From Kutzneria buriramensis (lineage in GTDB: Bacteria; Actinomycetota; Actinomycetes; Mycobacteriales; Pseudonocardiaceae), in contig NZ_QUNO01000006.1 in assembly GCF_003387475.1 (NCBI RefSeq), forward strand, positions 248,001 to 312,000: 64,000 bases of DNA, read 5' to 3'. The first letter of the stretch is position 1. Each line of letters opens with the position of its first letter. Of the stretch, positions 16,381 through 24,680 are shown piece by piece. Both the position numbers and the translations under genes were made by a program. The notes beneath the pieces are model-generated. The model saw only the letters and a program-made list of their open reading frames with translations. It made no database searches and was not told the origin of the DNA.

Positions 16381-16718
16381 CGGATGACCGCTGGTTGATC
16401 GTGCTCGCCTGGCAGCTTGATCGGCTGCGGTGGGTGCCAGACGAGGTGCTTGACGAGGTCGTGCGGCGCGATGGCACTTGCATGCACGCAGGCGTCGAGG
16501 GCGAGCCGGATTGGAACGAGGAGCACCTGACCGACCGGGCGCTGGCGGCGCGGCTGTGCGCGGGCTGCCCGGTCCAGGACGAGTGCCTGGAGCTTGAACT
16601 ACGAACGGCCGGCGAGCACACGGTTGGCGTGTGGGGCGCGCTCGTGGAGGACGACCGGCGGGCGCTGCACTGGTACTGGCGTCAGCGGGGCGAGCGCGCC
16701 GAGGGAGGCTCCCGATGA
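16377..16718 (+). CDS. WhiB-like iron-sulphur protein
   Basis: 113 residues from a TTG start supported by a GGAGG site and a TTGA overlap with the preceding stop. Four cysteines in WhiB arrangement (C35, C61, C64, C70) should bind a [4Fe-4S] cluster, and GVWGA at 84-88 is the family G-[VI]-W-G-G turn with the last Gly replaced by Ala. WhiB-like proteins act with sigma factors as redox- or NO-sensing regulators. Mobile elements and actinophages often carry them. The basic tail is short. Confidence 0.85.
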   Translation: MTDDRWLIVLAWQLDRLRWVPDEVLDEVVRRDGTCMHAGVEGEPDWNEEHLTDRALAARLCAGCPVQDECLELELRTAGEHTVGVWGALVEDDRRALHWYWRQRGERAEGGSR

Positions 16719-17044
16719 CGCTCAGTCTCACGCCGACGCAGATCATGGCCGGTGTCGGTGTCCTTTTGGTCCTGGTACTCGCGTGGCGGGCTGGTTCGCG
16801 ACGAGCAAAGGCAGCGGCTGAGGCTGCACGCACGGGGGCGCGGCTGGTCTCGCTCGTCGGGCGAGTGCTGTTCACGGCGGCGCTAATCGTGGTCGTGCAG
16901 TGGATCGTGATCACGTACAGCGGCGGCAGCTGGCTGACGCTGGCCACGCTCGGGTTGCCGGCGCTGTTCGCTGCCCACACGTTGACACGCGCCTTGACGG
17001 TGACGACGTCCGAGCCACGTCGCCGGGGCGGTGGTCGACGGTGA
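16715..17044 (+). CDS. Small membrane protein of the transfer operon
   Basis: 109 residues starting at an ATG that overlaps the previous stop (ATGA) with GGAGG upstream. TM segments at about 11-27 (VGVLLVLVLAW) and two further ones around residues 46-90 (LFTAALIVVVQWIVI; LTLATLGLPALFAAHTL), ending in an Arg-rich tail. No family recognised. The position between regulators and the FtsK-like gene suggests a Spd-type (spread) protein, which helps plasmid or AICE spreading along hyphae. Confidence 0.65.
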   Translation: MTLSLTPTQIMAGVGVLLVLVLAWRAGSRRAKAAAEAARTGARLVSLVGRVLFTAALIVVVQWIVITYSGGSWLTLATLGLPALFAAHTLTRALTVTTSEPRRRGGGRR

Positions 17045-17613
17045 AGGATGTCGATCGGCTCTGCTGGACCGGGATCCTGCTTGGGCTGGCGTTCACGATG
17101 ACCAACGTTCAGCAGTTCGCGGCCGCAGGTTCGCCGTTGTGGTCGCTGGCGTGGTTCGCGGCCTGGCTGCTCGACCCGATGGTGTCGCTGGTGCTGCTGG
17201 CCATTCTGCGGGCGGAGCAGGTGGCCGCTCGGCGGGGAATCCGGATGGGCGGTTGGGTTCGTGCCGCGAAATGGTTCACGCTCGGTGCCACGTACGTCAT
17301 GAACACGTGGAGTGCGTTCGAGGTCGGTTCGCCGGCTCTGGTGGTGCTGCACTCGGTGCCGCCGTTAGTGGTGTTCGTTGCTGCGGAGGCGGTGACCGAG
17401 CTGCGCGACAAGCTCGGTGTGGCGTTCACGGTGCCGTCGGTGGAGCCGGAGCGTTCACAGACGCGGCGGACGTCGTTCGCGGATTACCTCGCAGTCGCGA
17501 GGGCTGCGCGGACGGCGGAGGTCGAGGTGACTCCGGCGTGGATCCGCGAGGTCACGGGGTGCTCGCGCGGGTTGTCGCCTCGGCTGGCGGCGGCATTGAG
17601 GGCCGAGTCATGA
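17041..17613 (+). CDS. DUF2637-like multi-pass membrane protein
   Basis: 190 residues from a GTG overlapping the previous stop (GTGA). About four TM segments (ILLGLAFTMTNVQQF; LAWFAAWLLDPMVSLVLLAIL; ATYVMNTWSAFE; VVLHSVPPLVVFVAA) and a charged C-terminal tail with a possible winged-helix end. The topology and the P-x-x-D segment resemble DUF2637 proteins, which precede FtsK-like genes in AICEs. Probably a spread or transfer accessory protein. Overlaps the translocase gene by 4 bp. Confidence 0.7.
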   Translation: MKDVDRLCWTGILLGLAFTMTNVQQFAAAGSPLWSLAWFAAWLLDPMVSLVLLAILRAEQVAARRGIRMGGWVRAAKWFTLGATYVMNTWSAFEVGSPALVVLHSVPPLVVFVAAEAVTELRDKLGVAFTVPSVEPERSQTRRTSFADYLAVARAARTAEVEVTPAWIREVTGCSRGLSPRLAAALRAES

Positions 17614-19724
17614 GCGGCGGGGAGACGTTGCCGGTGCCGGCGGATCCGGTGTTCGAGGGTGAGTTGGTCGGCGACGACGTGCCGGTATCACGACGGCCGG
17701 TGCAGCACCGGTTCATGAACTGGTGGATGCGTTCACGGCGCGTGCCAGCGGCACTGAAGTCGCGGAAGGCGGCCGAGCAGGCGGCTCGTGATGCGGTCGC
17801 GTGGGTGGTGCGCTTTCCGTTTCGGTTCGCCGGAGCTGTTGGCCGGGGTGCGGTGCTGGCGGTTCGTGGGTGGCGGCGTTGGGTGCGCGTTCACGACTAC
17901 CGCGAAGCTGCCGAGCAGTCCGAGAAGCTGGCGGACAAGTTCGTGGAGATCCGGGCGCTGACGTTGTTCCGGTGGAAGGTGACCGGCCTCGTCGTAGTGG
18001 CTTCGGCGGCCGTGCTGGTCGTGGTCCACCTGCTCTACGGCGAAGTGGCGCTTTGGTGCGCGGGCGGCGTTGCGGCCATGGCGTTGGCGGTGACGGGTCG
18101 ACGGAAGGACGGTTCACCGGGGCGAAAGCCGGTGCTCGCCGGTCCGCGGACGCTCACCTGGACGATGGATCCGCAGGTGCTCGTCGATGCGTTCCGGGAC
18201 GCGAAGCTGATCGGCAAGGACGAGTCGCTGCGGCTGGTCGAGCGAGCGGCGCGGGTCGGTGATGGATGGGCAATCACCGTCGACCTGCCGGCGACGCGCA
18301 AGGCGGCCGACGTGATCAAGCATCGGGATGCGCTCGCGTCAGCGTTGGCGGTGGACGAGGTGCAGCTGATCGTCGAACGGGTCCGCGGCAAGGGTGGCCA
18401 CGCTGGTCGGGTGTTCCTTTGGGTGGCTGACGAGGATCCGTACGTCGGTCCGCCGCTGCGTACGCCGTTGGTCGAGGTCGAGTGGTGGGATGCTTGGCGG
18501 CCGGTGCCGTTCGGTCGGGATGCTCGGCAGAGGCGGATCGATCTTCCGCTGGTATGGACGTCCCTTCTGGTCGGTGCGATTCCTAGGCAGGGCAAGACGT
18601 TCGCGACTCGGCTGGCGGCTGCCGGGCTGGTGTTGGACCCGTACGCGCGGCTGTACGTGTTCGATGGGAAGGGCGGCAAGGACTGGGAGGCGGCCGAGCA
18701 AATCGCCTACCGGTTCGTGTGCGGTGACGAGCTGGTTCACGCCGAGGCGGTCCGTTATCATCTCGTGGAACTGGTGGCAGAAGTCCAATCCCGCTACGCG
18801 CGGATGGCCACTTTGGACGATGAGGTCTGTCCGGAATCGAAGATCACGCCGACGATCTCGCGGGACCTGAGTCTGGGGATGCCGATCACCGCGGTGGTGA
18901 TCGATGAGGTTCAGGTGTTCCTGGAGAACCCTACGCGGGAGCAGATCGGCGGCAAGAAGACGACGCTCGGCGAGTACATCGCGGACCTGCTGGCGTACCT
19001 GGTCCGGAAGGGGCCGGCGGCTGGGATCGTCGTCATCCTGGCGACGCAGCGGCCGGACTCGAACACGATCCCTTCGCGGCTGCGGGCGGTGCTGGGGTCG
19101 AGGTTCGCACTGCGGGTGATGGATTGGCGGGACTCGAACATCGTGCTCGGCGAGCAGATGAACACCCGCGGATATGACGCGTCCACCTTGCTGCCGAGTC
19201 ACAAGGGCGTCGGGATCCTACGGCCGGACGGCGAGACGGACGCCGGTGCCGATGTGCTCGCGATGACCGTGCGGACGTACTACATGCCGAACCCGGAGTG
19301 GCGGGCGATCTGTGCTCGTGGGCGGGCGCTGAGGGAAGCGGCCGGGACGCTCGCCGGGCACGCGGTCGGCGACGACGAGCGGCGGGCGATCGACTCGGCG
19401 GCCGTGGTCAAGGCGCTCGGTGCCGGTCAGCAGGTACAGCGGCCGGTCGAGCTGCCGGAACCGTTGGCATCCGTCGTGCGGCTACTCGGCGCGGAGTTGG
19501 ACGAGCGTGAGTTCGTGCCTACCGCCGAGCTGGTCGAAGCGTTGGACGTCGAGCCGACGGCATTCGGACGAGAGATGGGCGAGCTGGGATGCCGGCCGAT
19601 CCGGCAGTACGTGCCATCCGACGACGGGATGCGGCGGGTGCGCGGCTACATGACGGCGGAGATCAAAACCGCTGTTGAGCGGCTTACGGCTGATGAAATC
19701 GGCTCTGCCGGTGATCAGGCATGA
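17610..19724 (+). CDS. FtsK/SpoIIIE-type DNA translocase (Tra-like)
   Basis: 704 residues. An N-terminal region with two TM segments (about 130-160) is followed by the FtsK motor: Walker A GAIPRQGKTF (322-331) and Walker B AVVIDEVQVF (D432, E433), plus the ATQRPDSNTIPSRLR segment typical of the family. The C-terminal 100 residues include a winged-helix-like region that may bind the transfer locus. In actinomycete plasmids and AICEs one such protein moves double-stranded DNA to the recipient. ATG at 17610 overlaps the previous stop by ATGA. Confidence 0.9.
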   Translation: MSGGETLPVPADPVFEGELVGDDVPVSRRPVQHRFMNWWMRSRRVPAALKSRKAAEQAARDAVAWVVRFPFRFAGAVGRGAVLAVRGWRRWVRVHDYREAAEQSEKLADKFVEIRALTLFRWKVTGLVVVASAAVLVVVHLLYGEVALWCAGGVAAMALAVTGRRKDGSPGRKPVLAGPRTLTWTMDPQVLVDAFRDAKLIGKDESLRLVERAARVGDGWAITVDLPATRKAADVIKHRDALASALAVDEVQLIVERVRGKGGHAGRVFLWVADEDPYVGPPLRTPLVEVEWWDAWRPVPFGRDARQRRIDLPLVWTSLLVGAIPRQGKTFATRLAAAGLVLDPYARLYVFDGKGGKDWEAAEQIAYRFVCGDELVHAEAVRYHLVELVAEVQSRYARMATLDDEVCPESKITPTISRDLSLGMPITAVVIDEVQVFLENPTREQIGGKKTTLGEYIADLLAYLVRKGPAAGIVVILATQRPDSNTIPSRLRAVLGSRFALRVMDWRDSNIVLGEQMNTRGYDASTLLPSHKGVGILRPDGETDAGADVLAMTVRTYYMPNPEWRAICARGRALREAAGTLAGHAVGDDERRAIDSAAVVKALGAGQQVQRPVELPEPLASVVRLLGAELDEREFVPTAELVEALDVEPTAFGREMGELGCRPIRQYVPSDDGMRRVRGYMTAEIKTAVERLTADEIGSAGDQA

Positions 19725-19876
19725 GTGACGATGAGGAGAGGATCGTTGTCCGCGTACCGGATGAACTACCTATCCTGACCAGGCAGGTGAGCCGGATACT
19801 GCTTGCCATACTGGTCGAGCTGACCGAGGTCGAGGTCCTGGACGGACCTCAGGGAGGGGGTCTGAGTGACTGTTGA
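19721..19876 (+). CDS. 51-residue ORF between translocase and integrase
   Basis: ATG at 19721 overlaps the translocase stop (ATGA), and the ORF ends 11 bp inside the integrase gene. The product starts MSDDEERIVVRVPDELPILT and continues as an amphipathic helix. No family recognised. The coupling on both sides supports real translation; it may be a recombination directionality factor or simply couple integrase translation. Confidence 0.5.
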   Translation: MSDDEERIVVRVPDELPILTRQVSRILLAILVELTEVEVLDGPQGGGLSDC

Positions 19877-21623
19877 AATCAACAGTGACCCGTGGGCGAC
19901 GCTGGACGAGTTGATGGGCGTCGAGGTTGTGGACGCGGTGGACAACGGCATCGGATCGCTGGCGTTCTACGGCCGGTGCTCGACGGAGGACAACCAGGAC
20001 CCGGAGACCTCGCACGGCTGGCAGGTGGGCAACGCTCGGAAGTTCGTCGAGCCGCTGGGCGGCTCGGTGACGGCCGAGTACTTCGACATTGGGCAGTCGC
20101 GGTCGGTGCCTTGGGAGCGAAGGGAGAACGCGTCGAGGCTGCTGGCCGCGCTGAAGGATCCGCGTAGGGGCTGGAATGCGGTCGTGGTCGGCGAGGGTAC
20201 GCGGTGCTGGTTCGGTAACCAGTTCTCCCTGATCGCGCCAAGGTTCGAGGCTCATGGCGTCGAGCTGTGGGTGCCGGAGCTGGGCGGGAAGTACGACTCG
20301 CGGAACCCGTCGCACAAGATGCTGATGAGCGTGCTCGGCGGGATGAGCGAGTCGGAGCGGCAGCACGTTCAGGCTCGTGTCCGGGCCGCGATGGATGCTC
20401 AGGTGGTCAACGAGGGGCGGCACCAGGGTGGCCGGGCTCCGTATGGCTACGTCGTGGTTGATGGCGGTCCGCATCCGAATCCGCGCAAGGCAGCCGAGGG
20501 GTATCGGCTGAGGTTGCTGGCGGTTGATGAGTCGACGGCGGAGGTCGTGCGTCGGATCTTCGATGAGTACCTGGAGGGGCTGGGCGACCGCGCCATTGCG
20601 CACGGCCTGAACCGGGATGGCATCCCGTGCCCCTCGGCGCAGCGGCCGGAGCAGAACCGGCATCGGTTGGCGGATGGCTGGCAGGGCAGCACGGTGCGGG
20701 CGATTCTGGAGAACCCGCGCTACACGGGCTATGCGGTCTTCGGGCGGTGGACGAAGCGCGAGACGTTGTTGGACCCGGACGACGTCGCCGCTGGACACGT
20801 CGTGAGGTTCCGGCGTGCGAGTCCTGATCGGGTTGTGCGGTCGCGGCGTCCGGCGCACCCGGAGATTGTCTCGGTGCCGGTGTTCACGGAGACGCAGTTG
20901 CTTCGTCGGTCGCGGGCGGCCGGCGGTATGCGAGGTCGGGCGAAGCTGGAGCGGACTCGGACGAGCGGGACGCGGCCGTATCTGCTGCGGGGCTTGGTCG
21001 TGTGCGGGATCTGCACCCGAAGGATGCAGGGCGCGACGGTTCGGAAGATCAATACCTACTACCGCTGCCATGCACGTACGCTCGCGCCGGGATCGGCGGC
21101 GCTATCGGATCATCCGAGGACGGTGAATCTGCGGGAGGACGTTCTCCTGGATCCGTTGAATGAGTGGATCGGGCGGCTGTTCGACCGGGCGAATGTTGAT
21201 CGAACTGTTACGGCGCTGATCGGTTCGCAGGAAGGCTTGAAGGGCGCAGATACACGGTCTGTGGCCGAGAAGCGATTGGCCGATGCGGAGACTCGACTAC
21301 GGCGGTTCCATGCGGCGATCGAGGCGGGCGTAGACCCATCGGCGCTGGTGGACCCCATAAACGAGGCGCAGGACCAGCGAGCTGCGGCAAAGGCTCAGTT
21401 GGAGGGATTGCAGGCTCCGAACCTTATGACGGAGGCGGAGGCATACGCGAGGATCGACTCATTGGGTGACGTCGGAAAGACGGTGAAACAAGGAAGCCCT
21501 GAGAACCTGAGTCGGCTCTACCGGGCTTTGCATCTTCAGTTGAACTATCACCCTGTGGAGCGGGCTGTTGACGCCACGATCTCCGTGCGTGTAGTTAGCG
21601 AGTGTGTCCGAGGGGGGACTTGA
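19866..21623 (+). CDS. int: Large serine recombinase (integrase)
   Basis: 585 residues from a GTG preceded by AGGGAGGGGG. The resolvase catalytic domain begins with YGRCSTEDNQDP (nucleophile S39), then come a recombinase domain (about 190-310), a zinc ribbon (C380, C383, C401, with HA following) and a C-terminal coiled-coil region (about 455-500), the standard order for large serine integrases. It should catalyse attP x attB recombination. Its last codons and stop overlap the 3' end of the tRNA-Leu gene, so the attR core is inside its coding sequence. The P-arm repeat at 21588-21600 also lies within the gene. Confidence 0.93.
   Translation: MTVEINSDPWATLDELMGVEVVDAVDNGIGSLAFYGRCSTEDNQDPETSHGWQVGNARKFVEPLGGSVTAEYFDIGQSRSVPWERRENASRLLAALKDPRRGWNAVVVGEGTRCWFGNQFSLIAPRFEAHGVELWVPELGGKYDSRNPSHKMLMSVLGGMSESERQHVQARVRAAMDAQVVNEGRHQGGRAPYGYVVVDGGPHPNPRKAAEGYRLRLLAVDESTAEVVRRIFDEYLEGLGDRAIAHGLNRDGIPCPSAQRPEQNRHRLADGWQGSTVRAILENPRYTGYAVFGRWTKRETLLDPDDVAAGHVVRFRRASPDRVVRSRRPAHPEIVSVPVFTETQLLRRSRAAGGMRGRAKLERTRTSGTRPYLLRGLVVCGICTRRMQGATVRKINTYYRCHARTLAPGSAALSDHPRTVNLREDVLLDPLNEWIGRLFDRANVDRTVTALIGSQEGLKGADTRSVAEKRLADAETRLRRFHAAIEAGVDPSALVDPINEAQDQRAAAKAQLEGLQAPNLMTEAEAYARIDSLGDVGKTVKQGSPENLSRLYRALHLQLNYHPVERAVDATISVRVVSECVRGGT
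19869..19886. promoter_or_regulatory. Palindrome at the start of the integrase gene
   Basis: ACTGTTGA-AA-TCAACAGT, a perfect 8-bp dyad covering the integrase start region and the stop of the small ORF. The TCAACA/TGTTGA half-sites resemble those of the 16132-16153 dyad, so the same repressor may bind. Confidence 0.45.
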
Positions 21624-21637
21624 ACCCCCACGCCCTT
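21588..21637 (+). other. attR: Predicted attR (P-core-B') in the tRNA-Leu 3' end
   Basis: The P arm CGTGTAGTTAGCG (21588-21600) is inverted relative to 5667-5679. The shared core GTGTCCGAGG is at 21604-21613. The sequence right of the core is the T-arm of tRNA-Leu, so the element supplies the last bases of the tRNA and keeps it functional. Confidence 0.75.
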
Positions 21638-21687
21638 GCGGGCACTAGCACCTCAAGCTAGCGCGTCTGCCATTCCGCCACCCGGAC
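21605..21687 (-). tRNA. tRNA-Leu (anticodon GAG)
   Basis: The minus strand folds with acceptor stem GTCCGGG/CTCGGAC, anticodon stem CTAGC/GCTAG around TTGAGGT (anticodon GAG), a variable arm CCCGC/GCGGG-type as in class II tRNAs, and T-loop GGTTCAAGTCC. Discriminator base A at 21605; CCA is not encoded. The 3' end is the integration site of the element. Confidence 0.93.
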
Positions 21688-21779
21688 CGGGTTGTCTTGC
21701 TGACAGGGAAGAGACTACATGATCGTCTCGGTGGATCCCAAATCGGGGGGTGGGGGAGGGGGTTTGTGCAGGTGGGGGG

Positions 21780-23552
21780 CTAGGTGAGGGGGAAGACGGG
21801 GCCGCGAGCAGGGAAGGGGAGTCGGGCGGAGGCGGGGATGAGGTATGCGTGGGGGCGGCGTACGCGGAGGACGTCGCAGGCGGCGTCGGTGATGATGAGG
21901 ATGGGGGCGTCGGGGGGAAAGTCGGGGGCGCGTTCGAGGAGGGTGACGCCGGGCTGGAGGACGGTGCCGCCGCGGCCACGGACGCGAAGGCGGCTGGAGA
22001 GGGCGGCTGCGGGGAGGTAGCCGGCGTCGTAGGCGGCGGCGTCACAAAAGACCACGCGAGCGGCGGGGACGTCGCGGGAGGCGGCGTACGAGGCGATGGC
22101 GCCGAGGGCCTTGCCGAGCAGCGCTGGCGACATGGTGCCGGAGGTGTCGAGCACGACGCCGAAGGTGTGGCGGGGAACCTCGGAGAAAGGCCGGAAATAG
22201 CCCGGTCGGGGGATGGAGGGGCTGGCGGCCTGGCGGCGGGAGAGCCGTGAGTACGAGCGAACGGGCACCAGCGACGGGACGTGCTCATCGAACCACCGCG
22301 CCAGCCGGACATCCCAGGGCAGGGGAGGGTGGGCCAGCGCCCGAATCTCCTCCTCGAGACCGGCGGGCACCAACCCGCGCCCCTGCCGGTGGTACTCGAG
22401 CCCGGTGGTGAGGGCCCGCCGGTAGAAGTCCTCCAGATCGACGGCCCCGACCCGGTCGGGCCGATCCCACGGCAGCCGCTGCGAACCACGACGGGCCACG
22501 GAGGACGGCTCGGAAAGCCAGTCGCCGAGGACGTCACCGGAACTGACACCGCCGAGGGTGAGCAGTTTTCGCCCCCGCCGAAGATCGGTGACGAGGGTGT
22601 CGTAGACGGACTCGGCGGACAGCCCGGCGAGCCGCTGATCGTGCAGGGCGCCCTCGGGAATGTGCCCGACGCCCATGTCGACCAGCCAACCGTTGACGAC
22701 GTAGTCACACGCGACGTTCCACAGGTAGTGGTCCCGGCCGTCGACCCGAAGATCGTGACGGAGAGCGGCATGGAGCATCTCGTGGGCGAGCACGAACCGC
22801 CATTCCTCGGGGCTGAGCCGAGCGTGCGGATTGATGTACACCTCGCCATGAGTGGCGCTGACGGCGGCGATGCGAATGCCGTACGCACGGGAGATCTCGG
22901 GGTCGTCGACGAGCGTGAGCCCGGCGGCGACGGCGCCGAGCAAGGGGTAGGAGGAGACGAACCAGGACAGCGCCCGGTCCCACACGTGCTGGCGTCGCAG
23001 GGCCTGGCCGCTAGAGGAGGCGGCGTCCTCCAGGGACGCGTTGGCGGCGTCTACGAGGCCCTGAGCGAAGAGATCGGTCCAGTACGAGGGTTTGCGCCCA
23101 CCCGCCACGAAGTACATGCAGGTCCCGGAACCGCCTGTGCCGCAATGGAGAAGCGCCGGCGGCACACCGGTCAGACGCCACCGTTCGATGAGGCTCTCCT
23201 CGTCGCCGCCGGGCATCTCGGGCAGCCAGATCGGCGGCCGGCCGACCCGCACGACGTCGGAGAATCGGTTGACGGCGACGCAACAGGCGGCGTCGTGGAC
23301 GCGGTCGGCAATGCCCTCGATGTGGCCGAGACCGAGGTGCAGCAACAGGTGCGCGAACGCCCAGGCCCACTCGACGGGCTCGCCGGACATGGCGGTGTTG
23401 ACGCGGATCCGGCCGTCGTTGTCGACCACCGCCCAGCCGCCGCCGAGCGATCCGGACAGGTCGAGGCTGACCCGAGTGGCGAGCGAGGCCAGCACGACGT
23501 GGCCGCGGACGATGGCCCAACCGTCCTTGATCGCCTTGTGCTCCTCCTTCAC
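21780..23552 (-). CDS. DUF2201-like metallopeptidase-VWA domain protein
   Basis: About 590 residues. The middle has a zinc-protease-like HEMLHAALRH motif, and the C-terminus has a VWA-type fold with the MIDAS sequence LDTSGTMSPALLG, as in DUF2201 proteins. The gene overlaps the preceding MoxR ATPase by GTGA, and such MoxR/VWA pairs act together as a chaperone-like remodelling unit. The GTG at 23552 lacks a good upstream ribosome-binding site (an AAGGAGG lies just inside the ORF), so the exact start is uncertain. Substrate unknown. Confidence 0.85.
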   Translation of the reverse strand: MKEEHKAIKDGWAIVRGHVVLASLATRVSLDLSGSLGGGWAVVDNDGRIRVNTAMSGEPVEWAWAFAHLLLHLGLGHIEGIADRVHDAACCVAVNRFSDVVRVGRPPIWLPEMPGGDEESLIERWRLTGVPPALLHCGTGGSGTCMYFVAGGRKPSYWTDLFAQGLVDAANASLEDAASSSGQALRRQHVWDRALSWFVSSYPLLGAVAAGLTLVDDPEISRAYGIRIAAVSATHGEVYINPHARLSPEEWRFVLAHEMLHAALRHDLRVDGRDHYLWNVACDYVVNGWLVDMGVGHIPEGALHDQRLAGLSAESVYDTLVTDLRRGRKLLTLGGVSSGDVLGDWLSEPSSVARRGSQRLPWDRPDRVGAVDLEDFYRRALTTGLEYHRQGRGLVPAGLEEEIRALAHPPLPWDVRLARWFDEHVPSLVPVRSYSRLSRRQAASPSIPRPGYFRPFSEVPRHTFGVVLDTSGTMSPALLGKALGAIASYAASRDVPAARVVFCDAAAYDAGYLPAAALSSRLRVRGRGGTVLQPGVTLLERAPDFPPDAPILIITDAACDVLRVRRPHAYLIPASARLPFPARGPVFPLT

Positions 23553-24607
23553 GACCCGGCCCGCACGGCGACCAGGCGCGGCATGTCCCGCGCGGCCTCG
23601 ATGAGGAACCATGACGGCAGTGCCGGGCCGTCGCCCTCGGCGATCACCAGCTGGGCGATCTCCAGCGAGATCTCGGCCAATTCGACGAGCAGAGCCTTGG
23701 CGCGGAAGGCGAACTGGCGCACGCCGGCAGAGGCGTGCCGCTTGTCGGCGGGCAGGTCCTTGGCGAGCCGGCCGCGGAAGGTCTCGGCGAGGAAGTACAG
23801 GACGTCCCGATCGGCCGGGTCGGCGGGCCACCGGGCGTCGCCCTTGAGCACGGCCTCCAGGTCGTAGGCGTGCCGAATCGTCTTGAGGTACGCCAGAAAT
23901 GCGGCGGCATGGGTGGGCGTGAGGGTGGCGTACGCCAGCAGCCCGAGGACATCCTCGCCGACAGTGCCGTAGGACAGCAGCGTGTCGGACAGCATGTGCC
24001 ACGACCGCGGCGTGGAGAACGGCTCCTCGGTCTTCGGCGGCGGGCTCCACAGGTGATCGGGCCGCTGCGTGAGGTACTCGACGATCCACGGGTGGATGCC
24101 GTGCGCGGCGGCCCACGTGAGCCAGTCGTCGGCGGAGGCGCGCAGATGGACGTGCACCAGGCGGTTGACCAGCGCGGACGCCATCGGCCGGGCCAGCGCC
24201 TGGTCGGTGGCCCGGTTGCCGGCGCCGATCACGACGGAGCCGGCGGGCAGTGAGTACGACCCGATCCGGTGGTCCAGGATCAGCGAGTAGAAGGCCTTCT
24301 GCACGTCCGGTGAGGCGGCGTTGAGCTCGTCCAGGAACAGGCAGTACGGGGTGTCGCGGGCGATCATCTCGGGCGGGCAGAACCGGCTGCGCCCGTCCAC
24401 TATCTGCGGCACGCCGATGAGGTCCTCGGGCGCGAGTTGGGTGCCCAGCATGGAAACGCAGTCCAGGCCGAGGGAGTCGGCGAACTGGCGGACCAGCGAG
24501 GACTTGCCGATGCCGGGCGAGCCCCACAGGAACACGGGACGCACGACGGCCACGTTGAGCAACACGTCCGGCAGCTGGGCCGGCGTGACCGTCAGGACGG
24601 GCTGCAC
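23549..24607 (-). CDS. MoxR-type AAA+ ATPase
   Basis: 352 residues. Walker A GSPGIGKSS (29-37), Walker B LFLDELN (about 90-96) and a GAGNR sensor-type motif place it in the MoxR AAA+ group. Starts at GTG 24607. Its stop overlaps the start of the VWA/metallopeptidase gene, so both are made together, probably as a two-component complex in which the ATPase remodels a target selected by the VWA protein. Confidence 0.9.
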   Translation of the reverse strand: MQPVLTVTPAQLPDVLLNVAVVRPVFLWGSPGIGKSSLVRQFADSLGLDCVSMLGTQLAPEDLIGVPQIVDGRSRFCPPEMIARDTPYCLFLDELNAASPDVQKAFYSLILDHRIGSYSLPAGSVVIGAGNRATDQALARPMASALVNRLVHVHLRASADDWLTWAAAHGIHPWIVEYLTQRPDHLWSPPPKTEEPFSTPRSWHMLSDTLLSYGTVGEDVLGLLAYATLTPTHAAAFLAYLKTIRHAYDLEAVLKGDARWPADPADRDVLYFLAETFRGRLAKDLPADKRHASAGVRQFAFRAKALLVELAEISLEIAQLVIAEGDGPALPSWFLIEAARDMPRLVAVRAGS

Positions 24608-24680
24608 CGCGACGACAACCTTTCTCGAGGAAACGCGACGCGGCCGATGATTCCCAGAAACAGCGAGGAACGCAGCTGAA

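Larger units (their letters stand above)
5655..21613. mobile_element. AICE-like integrative element in tRNA-Leu with STAND defence cargo
   Basis: About 16 kb between attL and attR. It contains a large serine integrase, an excisionase-like HTH protein, an XRE regulator, an FtsK/Tra-type DNA translocase with small membrane proteins, a WhiB-like protein, HTH/nudix-like paralogs and a nuclease-NACHT gene. This resembles actinomycete integrative and conjugative elements (AICEs), whose transfer uses one FtsK-like protein. No Rep or prim-pol gene could be recognised, so replication ability is doubtful. Joining 5655 directly to 21614 rebuilds an uninterrupted tRNA-Leu 3' end. That the NACHT gene is cargo follows from its position inside the boundaries. 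Confidence 0.8.

Noticed and set aside
15646-17352. 568-residue ORF containing the XRE gene
   Set aside because: Its first 420 residues are antisense to the excisionase, WhiB-like and membrane genes; only the part from 16089 is a recognisable protein.
21653-24527. Two very long minus-strand ORFs covering the VWA gene
   Set aside because: One is a Pro/Ser-rich shadow; the other reads through the MoxR gene in the wrong frame before entering the true VWA frame at 23552.
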